Source: Syntrophorhabdaceae bacterium
GTDB taxonomy: Bacteria; Desulfobacterota; Syntrophorhabdia; Syntrophorhabdales; Syntrophorhabdaceae
Length of the DNA stretch: 11,992 bases
Assembly: GCA_026415015.1 (NCBI GenBank)
Contig: JAOAHW010000032.1
Span: forward strand, 1 to 11,992
Direction: 5' to 3'
Shown here: positions 6,890 through 11,992 of the stretch, one piece after another
Layout: each line of letters opens with the position of its first letter
Numbering within the stretch: position 1 is the stretch's first letter
Position numbers and translations under genes: made by a program
The notes under the pieces: generated by a model
Told to the model about the DNA's origin: nothing
Seen by the model: only the letters and a program-made list of their open reading frames with translations
Database searches by the model: none

Positions 6890-8014
6890 ATGAAAATACT
6901 GCAACTCTTTAGCGACTGGAAGTGGACAGGACCTGCTGAGCCTGTTGTATCCCTATGCGAGGCATTGACTAAAGAGGGTGCTGATATAACCATTGCCTAC
7001 AGGAAGACACCCATAGACTTCCCTGAAAGGACTGTGGAGAAAGAGGTCAAGTCAAGGGGTATAAAACACCACGATGGTTTCAGGCTCAACAGGTATTTCT
7101 CCTTTAAGGACTGGCTTTTTGACCAGAGGGCTATAAGATCATATTGTGCAGAAAACAAGATAGACATTGTCCATACCAATCTATCCCACGACCACTTTAC
7201 AGCCCTCTTTTCCCTAAAAAATGGAAAAAATAGGCCTCTTATAATACGAACAGACCATAAAAGGGATGGCATGCCTGCCAACATGTTTATGAATTGGGCA
7301 ATGACAAAAACCAAAGGGCTTGTGACATACAGCAAGAAAATCATGGAAAAGGATAGAAGGTCATTTAATCTCCCAGAGGAAAGGACATGTATCATACCTC
7401 CAGGCATAAAGGTCTATAATGGGTCTATCAAGGATATGAAAGGGGACCTGGGTATAGCAACTGAAGAAAAAGTAATAGGTGTAATAGGGAGGCTAAAGCC
7501 TGACAGGGGGTATGACCTGATACTCAAGGCCTTTAAGATTTTAAGGTCACACATGGAAAATGTAAAGCTGCTGATTATGGGCAGGAGTTCACAGGTAGAG
7601 AAGAGCATAAAACAGCCCCTTGCAGACCTGGGCATTGAAAAGGATGTGATACTGGCAGGATATATTATAGATGAATATTTTTCAGTTATATCCACCTTTG
7701 ATGTGTTTGTCATGATGAGAGCAGGGAGTGACGGTACAGCACGGGCATTAAGGGAGGTCATGTCTATGGGTGTCCCTGCCATTGTCTCAGATTCAGGGAT
7801 GTTACCAGAGCTTGTAACAGATGGTGTGGATGGCTTTGTGGTTGAGCATAATGAGGCCCTCCTTGCAGAGAGGCTAAGACAGGTCCTCAAAGATGATAAT
7901 ATGCGGGCAGCCTTTGGGGCAAGGGCAAGGGAAAAGGCAATAAAAGAATGGGACTACAGTATCCAGGCAAAAAAAATCCTGGGATTTTATGAAAAACTTC
8001 TAAAAGGCAGGTAA
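6890..8014 (+). CDS. Family 4 glycosyltransferase (GT-B fold)
   Basis: A retaining GT-B glycosyltransferase expected to act at the inner face of the cytoplasmic membrane. The 374-aa protein opens MKILQLFSDWKWTGPAEPVV, the N-terminal Rossmann strand and glycine loop. IDIVHTNLSHDH and IIRTDH lie in the acceptor domain. The C-terminal donor domain begins around IPPGI, followed by VIGVIGRLKPDRGYDLILKAF, VKLLIMGRSS and LAGYI. The EX7E nucleotide-sugar motif is present in modified form: Asp281 replaces the first Glu, and Glu289 is retained (SDGTARALREVM), then VPAIVSDSGMLPELV. The gene starts 5 bp after the aminotransferase stop with a weak AGG upstream. With the WaaE-like enzyme it probably builds one surface glycan. 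Its sugar and linkage are not predictable from sequence. Confidence 0.92.
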   Translation: MKILQLFSDWKWTGPAEPVVSLCEALTKEGADITIAYRKTPIDFPERTVEKEVKSRGIKHHDGFRLNRYFSFKDWLFDQRAIRSYCAENKIDIVHTNLSHDHFTALFSLKNGKNRPLIIRTDHKRDGMPANMFMNWAMTKTKGLVTYSKKIMEKDRRSFNLPEERTCIIPPGIKVYNGSIKDMKGDLGIATEEKVIGVIGRLKPDRGYDLILKAFKILRSHMENVKLLIMGRSSQVEKSIKQPLADLGIEKDVILAGYIIDEYFSVISTFDVFVMMRAGSDGTARALREVMSMGVPAIVSDSGMLPELVTDGVDGFVVEHNEALLAERLRQVLKDDNMRAAFGARAREKAIKEWDYSIQAKKILGFYEKLLKGR

Positions 8015-8019
8015 GATTT

Positions 8020-8565
8020 ATGGTAAAGGAATGGAAGCTAATAGATTTAAAACCTGATAGGGATTACAGGGTGTTCAAGGTCAATACCTTAAAGGCCCTA
8101 TCACCGAGGACAAATCAGGTAGGTGAGTTCTATATAATAGAGACTAATGACTGGGTTAATGTAATACCCCTTACAGAGGACAAAAAGGTGGTTATGATCA
8201 AACAGTTCCGTCACGGCTCAAAGGAAATTACCCTTGAGATACCTGGTGGGCTTGTGGATGATGAACACCATATGGAGGCAGCGCTAAGGGAGCTATCAGA
8301 GGAGACAGGTTATGTAGGCAATAATGTAGTATATCTCGGGGCAACAAACCCTAATCCTGCCATATTCAATAACCTCTGTCACACCTATCTTGTGGAGGAT
8401 GTAAAAAAAATAAAAGAAAAAAATCTGGACCCTGATGAGGACATAGAGGTAGTGCTCGTGCCCATCTCAGATGTGCCATCCCTCATAGCAAAAGGCACAA
8501 TAAATCATGCCCTTGTTATAGTGGCTTTCTATTTCTATTTCTCCAAGATGGGGCTTGTTATTTAG
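8020..8565 (+). CDS. Nudix hydrolase, ADP-ribose pyrophosphatase-like
   Basis: Nudix enzymes hydrolyse a nucleoside diphosphate linked to another moiety, using Mg ions. The 181-aa protein has a perfect Nudix box at residues 76-98: Gly76, five residues, Glu82, seven residues, then RELSEETGY with Arg90, Glu91, Glu94, Glu95 and Gly97. IPGG precedes the box and VVMIKQFRHG comes just upstream, both typical of the ADP-sugar pyrophosphatase subfamily. NPNPAIFNN after the box matches that group only loosely, so ADP-ribose is the best guess and a nucleotide sugar is possible. The ATG lies 5 bp after the glycosyltransferase stop, with AGG at 8009-8011. In this context it could limit a nucleotide-sugar pool, but housekeeping is equally likely. 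Confidence 0.9.
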   Translation: MVKEWKLIDLKPDRDYRVFKVNTLKALSPRTNQVGEFYIIETNDWVNVIPLTEDKKVVMIKQFRHGSKEITLEIPGGLVDDEHHMEAALRELSEETGYVGNNVVYLGATNPNPAIFNNLCHTYLVEDVKKIKEKNLDPDEDIEVVLVPISDVPSLIAKGTINHALVIVAFYFYFSKMGLVI

Positions 8566-9075
8566 ATGGAAAAGAGAGACACCCCTGTAATCTCCATAGT
8601 AGGACTATCAAAGACAGGTAAGACAACCCTTATAGAGCGTCTCATACCTGTCTTTAAAAAAAAGGGGATAGAGGTGGCTGTTATAAAACACCACCACCTC
8701 GACTTTGAGGTTGATGTCCCAGGAAAGGACACCCACAGGTTTAAACAGGCAGGGGCAAAGACAACGATTATATCATCGCCTGTTAAGGTGGCTATGATAT
8801 CAAGCGTCAAAAAAGAGCTAAAACCCCATGAGATTATTGAACGTTATATAGAGGGCGTCGATCTTATTATAATTGAGGGTTACAAAAAAGAAAAGATACC
8901 AAAGATAGAGGTCTATAGAAACAAAAGGGATTCAACCCCCATATGCCTTAATGATAATCACCTTGCTGCCATTGTAACTGACATGCCCTATGATTGCCAT
9001 GTCCCTGTGTTTCTCATGGATGAAATAGAAAAGATAGCTGATTTTATTATCAAAAACTTTAGCTTGACCTCATAG
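8566..9075 (+). CDS. mobB: MobB, molybdopterin-guanine dinucleotide biosynthesis adaptor protein
   Basis: MobB is a GTP-binding protein that assists MobA in attaching GMP to molybdopterin, giving the bis-MGD cofactor of formate dehydrogenases and other molybdo/tungsto-enzymes. The 169-aa protein has a P-loop GLSKTGKTT (Gly13 to Thr21) at the expected N-terminal position. AVIKHHHLDFEVDVPGKDT, then HRFKQAGA, is the MobB signature, and VDLIIIEGYKKEKIPKIEV supplies the conserved downstream block. Length is normal. ATG directly follows the Nudix TAG with no intervening base, so translation is probably coupled. No mobA or molybdoenzyme is visible here. The presence of mobB suggests the organism uses molybdenum- or tungsten-pterin enzymes, which is inference. 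Confidence 0.93.
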   Translation: MEKRDTPVISIVGLSKTGKTTLIERLIPVFKKKGIEVAVIKHHHLDFEVDVPGKDTHRFKQAGAKTTIISSPVKVAMISSVKKELKPHEIIERYIEGVDLIIIEGYKKEKIPKIEVYRNKRDSTPICLNDNHLAAIVTDMPYDCHVPVFLMDEIEKIADFIIKNFSLTS

Positions 9076-9176
9076 GAATTAAAAGCCAGGTTCAATAGTC
9101 AGAGTTTGTAATTTCAAGTCTTTCAAGATAGTATTATATAGGGTAGTTTTTATGGTTCTTCACCAGTTTTTTTTAC

Positions 9177-9204
9177 TTGACTTTAGTGGATTTTATTATA
9201 TCAT
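9177..9204 (+). promoter_or_regulatory. Sigma70-type promoter of the barrel/FecR unit
   Basis: TTGACT (9177-9182, 5/6) and TATCAT (9199-9204, 5/6) are 16 bp apart. A start near 9211 leaves a leader of about 34 nt before ATG 9245. The 169-bp gap 9076-9244 is the longest non-coding stretch in the window and separates the glycan operon from the next gene pair. Confidence 0.6.
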
Positions 9205-9212
9205 GTAAATAA

Positions 9213-9224
9213 TTTTAATTAAAA
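9213..9224. other. 12-bp perfect palindrome in the 5' leader
   Basis: TTTTAATTAAAA lies between the predicted transcription start and the GGGGG ribosome-binding element (9235-9239). It could bind a dimeric regulator, but in such A/T-rich DNA a chance palindrome is quite possible. Directly repeated TTTCAAG at 9112-9118 and 9121-9127 lies further upstream. Confidence 0.25.
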
Positions 9225-9244
9225 AATACGAATCGGGGGCAATA

Positions 9245-10831
9245 ATGAAAAAAAATATACCTTTTATGCTCTCCATCATTGTTTTTATAGCCTTTGTTTT
9301 TTCTTCTTCCATTGTTTCTGCCGAGACCGCACTTGACAAAGGCATAAAAGAATTCAATGAAGAAAACTATGAAGAAGCGGTAAAATATTTTGAAAACGCG
9401 AGAAAGGCTGACCCGAAATCAACTATGGCTGCATTTTATTTAGGCCTCACATATAAGATTCTGGAAGATCCTGCATCTGCCATACCCCATTTGAGGGATG
9501 CCGTGACAATGGAACCTAAAATCAAAGAGGCCCTTGTGGAGCTCATAGATGTCTTAATACAGACCGACAAATTCGAAGAGGCAAAAAAGTGGATTGAGGT
9601 GGCTGAAAAAGAGCAGATTTATCCTGCACGGGTTCAGTTTCTAAAAGGGACAAATCTAATGAAGGAAAATAAAAACAATGAGGCCATAGTGGCCTTTGAA
9701 AAGGCAAAGGAACTGGACAAAACACTGGCCCAGGCTGCGGATTTTCAGATTGCAAATGCCTATATGAGACTTGGGAACCTCAAGGAGTCGAGAAAACGCT
9801 TTCAGGCTTTGATTACCATTGACCCAAAATCTGACCTTGCCGGTTATGCAAGGGATTATGAAAATGCCATCACTGAAAAGCTCGATGCAGAAAGGCCTTT
9901 CAGGCTTACCGTGGGTCTCGGATATAAATATGATTCTAATGTGAATGCAAGACCCACCACAGGCACAATCTTCGATAACCCGAATTTTTCTTCTTTTGTT
10001 TCAGGTCAGGAGGACTATTTCATAAATGCCACCCTAAGGGCCGTATATATTGCACCATTTTCATTTAAAAAACCCTATAACCTTGCCGTTCAATATTATC
10101 TCTATCTCGATAGATACATGAGAAGAGACGATTACAACCTTGCCCAGCACTCCCTTTCCATAGCACCAGGGTACAGCTTTTCAAGGGTTGCCCTTTCTCT
10201 GCCTTTTATATTCGGTTATATAAATCTTCAAAGAGAAAAGGGTGATGACTTTTTGAACAAATTAGACTGGTGGGAAGACACAAAATATCAAAAGAGTGCA
10301 GGTGTAAATCCTACAATGCGATATATGGTGAATGATAAAAACATCCTCGAGCTATCATATGGCTTTATGATAAACAAATATTACACCACAACAGACAACA
10401 CAGCGCCCCGTGACCCCAATGAGGATAGGGACGGAAGATCAAATAGTGGTTCCATTGGTTGGATGTATCTGTTCAAAGATGGTAATGGCCTTCTTGCCTT
10501 AAGGTATACCTATTCTGTTAATGAGACAGATGGAAGGAACTGGACGTATAATGAAAATAGATTCAATCTGAGTTTTATATACCCACTTACGAAAAATTTC
10601 AAATTTCAGTTTACATCTGATGCGGCATTCGCTAAATACAGATACGACAATACAACATTTAATATCAAAAGGCGAAACGACACATTTATTAACTCTGTGA
10701 GTCTCACATACTCATTAACAAAAAACATGGATATCATAGGTCAATACACATATACACGAGATAACTGCAACATCAGCACATACGATTATAAAAGAAGTGT
10801 AGCCGGCATAAACATTGAATACAGGCTATAA
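9245..10831 (+). CDS. Outer-membrane protein: periplasmic TPR domain plus C-terminal beta-barrel (SLAM/DUF560-like architecture)
   Basis: The 528-aa product has a Sec signal peptide with likely cleavage after VSA (26/27). Residues 28-215 read as about five TPR helix pairs, for example GIKEFNEENYEEAVKYFENA, then DPASAIPHLRDAV and NKNNEAIVAFEKAKEL. From residue 220 on, about 14 amphipathic beta strands can be marked by eye, from FRLTVGLGYKYDSN to the final SVAGINIEYRL; aromatic residues recur near strand ends, as in outer-membrane barrels. This order, an N-terminal TPR domain then a roughly 14-strand barrel with a YDSNVN-like first turn, resembles surface lipoprotein assembly modulators (SLAM/DUF560). 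Other TPR-barrel exporters of polysaccharide are possible. It begins a two-gene unit with a FecR-domain protein 10 bp downstream. The start has GGGGG 5 nt before ATG. Confidence 0.8.
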   Translation: MKKNIPFMLSIIVFIAFVFSSSIVSAETALDKGIKEFNEENYEEAVKYFENARKADPKSTMAAFYLGLTYKILEDPASAIPHLRDAVTMEPKIKEALVELIDVLIQTDKFEEAKKWIEVAEKEQIYPARVQFLKGTNLMKENKNNEAIVAFEKAKELDKTLAQAADFQIANAYMRLGNLKESRKRFQALITIDPKSDLAGYARDYENAITEKLDAERPFRLTVGLGYKYDSNVNARPTTGTIFDNPNFSSFVSGQEDYFINATLRAVYIAPFSFKKPYNLAVQYYLYLDRYMRRDDYNLAQHSLSIAPGYSFSRVALSLPFIFGYINLQREKGDDFLNKLDWWEDTKYQKSAGVNPTMRYMVNDKNILELSYGFMINKYYTTTDNTAPRDPNEDRDGRSNSGSIGWMYLFKDGNGLLALRYTYSVNETDGRNWTYNENRFNLSFIYPLTKNFKFQFTSDAAFAKYRYDNTTFNIKRRNDTFINSVSLTYSLTKNMDIIGQYTYTRDNCNISTYDYKRSVAGINIEYRL

Positions 10832-10836
10832 GGAGG
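10830..10836 (+). promoter_or_regulatory. Strong ribosome binding site of the FecR-domain gene
   Basis: AAGGAGG overlaps the barrel gene stop and ends 5 nt before ATG 10842. It is the strongest Shine-Dalgarno in the window and suggests the downstream product is made in larger amount than the barrel. Confidence 0.85.
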
Positions 10837-10841
10837 AAACC

Positions 10842-11992
10842 ATGAAAAAGCCTCTTTTTTTATTAATCTTTGCAATATTTTCAATATTTTTAAGCGTAAA
10901 TCTATCCCATGCAGCTTTAGCCGGTAAGGTGACCCTTGTGGAAGGAAGGGTAGATGTCCTAAAGGCAGGTCAGGATGTGGTTACACCTGTAAAAATGGGT
11001 GACCCTGTAAGTGTGGGTGATATCTTCAGGGCAAAAAGTAACGGAAGGGCAGAGATCACATTTCTAAACGGCAATCTCTTGAGGATCGCACCTAACACAA
11101 GGGCAGAGATAAAGGAATTTACCTCCACTGCCGATAGAACAGACAATGTAGTAAAGCTCCACAGGGGAAGGGTCCAGGCCGTATCCGGTGAGGAATTTAT
11201 AAAAAAGGTTTCAGCCTTTGCAGAAGGCAATAAATTTGAAGTGCATACACCAAATGCCGTAGCAGGGATCAGGGGCTCCAACATGTTAGTTTCCTATTTA
11301 AGAAACATTACGGCCACCCTGTTCCTTCAGGGAAGGGGTTACAAATATAACCCCAATGACCCGGGCAGAAAGATGGTTGATATAGTTGCAGGAAACATAT
11401 CCTTTGTAACAGCCACAGAGGCACCCCCAACTCCACCGAGAAAGGCAACAGAGGCTGAGCAGGCTACATTTATAAAAGCCGTTGTGCCTGTTGCGCCAAA
11501 AGATACAGAGAAAAAGGAAGGGGCACCAACAACCACGACAACAACCACAACCACTACAACAACCACTACAACTACTACCACACAGCCTACTACCGCAGAC
11601 CCGACAGTAGTTGCCTCGGCAACTCAACCTCCTCCTGCAACCCCTGCAAGTCAGCCAGCACCGCCACCTGCACCACCTCCACCGCCTCCGCCACCACCTG
11701 TACCACCTGCACCAACAGGCACTAAATTAACAGGCACTATGGAATTTTTCGGCACAAATGGTACAATGACGGCAAATATTGCCGATACTGGGACAGGCAC
11801 TATAAGTGCTTCAGGCACCTATCAGGGTCAGGTACCGACCAATTATGAAGGCTGGCTTTATGGTACCTCAAACAAGGGGGGTGCTTTTTCAGGACCCATT
11901 GCAGGCGTTCAGGGCTCATGGCTAAATATCTTTTCAAACCTGTATGTTGAGGGCAATAATCTATATTTTCTCACAGGTGAGGCACCTGGAAC
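10842..11992 (+). CDS. Secreted FecR-domain protein with Thr/Pro linker and Gly/Thr-rich C-terminal region, 3'-truncated by the window edge
   Basis: The frame is open from ATG 10842 to the end of the window (383 codons plus 2 bases), so the C-terminus is missing. Residues 1-24 or 1-27 are a Sec signal peptide (SHA or ALA cleavage) without a lipobox cysteine. A FecR domain spans about 30-165: DVLKAGQDVVTPVKMGDPVS, ITFLNGNLLRIAPNTRAEI, VKLHRGRVQAVSGE and FEVHTPNAVAGIRGSN with Arg144. FecR-domain proteins of this kind are usually envelope proteins, unlike the anti-sigma regulator FecR, and no membrane anchor is seen. Next come 18 consecutive threonines (230-247), then a Pro-rich linker with a nine-proline run (278-286). 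From about residue 293 a Gly/Thr/Asn-rich region, probably beta, continues past the edge. Its adjacency to the barrel gene makes it a candidate cargo or partner. I do not recognise a named family for the whole protein. Confidence 0.85.
   Translation, partial: MKKPLFLLIFAIFSIFLSVNLSHAALAGKVTLVEGRVDVLKAGQDVVTPVKMGDPVSVGDIFRAKSNGRAEITFLNGNLLRIAPNTRAEIKEFTSTADRTDNVVKLHRGRVQAVSGEEFIKKVSAFAEGNKFEVHTPNAVAGIRGSNMLVSYLRNITATLFLQGRGYKYNPNDPGRKMVDIVAGNISFVTATEAPPTPPRKATEAEQATFIKAVVPVAPKDTEKKEGAPTTTTTTTTTTTTTTTTTTQPTTADPTVVASATQPPPATPASQPAPPPAPPPPPPPPPVPPAPTGTKLTGTMEFFGTNGTMTANIADTGTGTISASGTYQGQVPTNYEGWLYGTSNKGGAFSGPIAGVQGSWLNIFSNLYVEGNNLYFLTGEAPG
11529..11714 (+). repeat. Low-complexity coding repeat: polythreonine then polyproline linker
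   Basis: Positions 11529-11582 are 18 ACN codons using ACA, ACC, ACT and one ACG; 11628-11714 is a Pro/Ala-rich stretch with nine CCN codons at 11673-11699. Synonymous codons are mixed, so this is not a pure microsatellite. It reads as an extended flexible spacer between the FecR domain and the C-terminal region. Confidence 0.95.
11715..11802 (+). repeat. Three copies of a 10-bp repeat encoding TGT
   Basis: ACAGGCACTA occurs at 11715-11724, 11730-11739 and 11793-11802, each in the same reading frame and giving Thr-Gly-Thr plus one residue. It lies at the start of the Gly/Thr-rich C-terminal region of the FecR-domain protein, and further copies may follow beyond the edge. Confidence 0.85.

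Noticed and set aside
7730..7756. Asp281 in place of the first Glu of the EX7E motif as a sign of an inactive glycosyltransferase
   Set aside because: Asp is a conservative change seen in many family 4 enzymes with an SDGT loop, and the second Glu289 is kept.
6997..7890. Two long minus-strand open frames opposite the family 4 glycosyltransferase
   Set aside because: The + strand has a full-length protein with all family motifs, and the minus frames show no recognisable domain or ribosome site.
9153..9174. Possible terminator after mobB: TGGT/ACCA hairpin followed by eight T
   Set aside because: The stem is only 4 bp with a 5-nt loop and would be unstable; the T run also abuts the predicted -35 box.
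11298..11627. Minus-strand reading frames giving poly-valine and Cys/Gly-rich proteins
   Set aside because: They are the antisense of the Thr/Pro linker of the FecR gene; low-complexity composition explains the open frames.

Overview
This window reads as ordinary chromosome of a Gram-negative bacterium. The envelope genes require an outer membrane: an MltD-type lipoprotein transglycosylase, an LPS-core-type glycosyltransferase and a 14-strand beta-barrel protein with a signal peptide. GC is fairly low (about 40% by eye), arginine is mostly AGG/AGA, and all genes lie on the + strand. A Desulfobacterota- or Nitrospirota-like anaerobe would fit, but that is an inference from style and gene mix; no taxonomic marker was searched.

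Layout. Positions 1-689 are the 3' three-quarters of fmt (methionyl-tRNA formyltransferase). A near-consensus sigma70 promoter (TTGACA, 17 bp, TAATAT) follows at 710-738. From it a tightly packed run continues to 9075: mltD, a B12-binding-type radical SAM enzyme, a WaaE-like family 2 glycosyltransferase, an NAD-dependent sugar epimerase/dehydratase, a DegT/DnrJ-type sugar aminotransferase, a family 4 glycosyltransferase, a Nudix hydrolase and mobB. Gaps are 0-49 bp, with overlaps of 29 bp and 1 bp. A second promoter (TTGACT, 16 bp, TATCAT) lies at 9177-9204. It precedes a two-gene unit: a TPR plus beta-barrel outer-membrane protein, and a secreted FecR-domain protein that runs off the right edge.

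How the genes fit together. The epimerase and aminotransferase look like consecutive steps in making an amino-sugar nucleotide. The two glycosyltransferases flank them and would place sugars on a surface glycan, probably LPS core or O-antigen. The radical SAM enzyme may modify a lipid or sugar in the same pathway, but its substrate cannot be read from sequence. Nudix and MobB look like housekeeping passengers at the operon's end. The last two genes form a separate envelope module resembling a SLAM-type translocon with an adjacent candidate cargo.

Points most worth a second look: the barrel/FecR pair; the CX4CX2C spacing of the radical SAM cluster cysteines; an SDR whose catalytic YxxxK reads YxxxN; and a 50-bp, 49/50 identical direct repeat that duplicates part of a LysM domain in mltD. 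I see no mobile element, CRISPR array, tRNA or rRNA.
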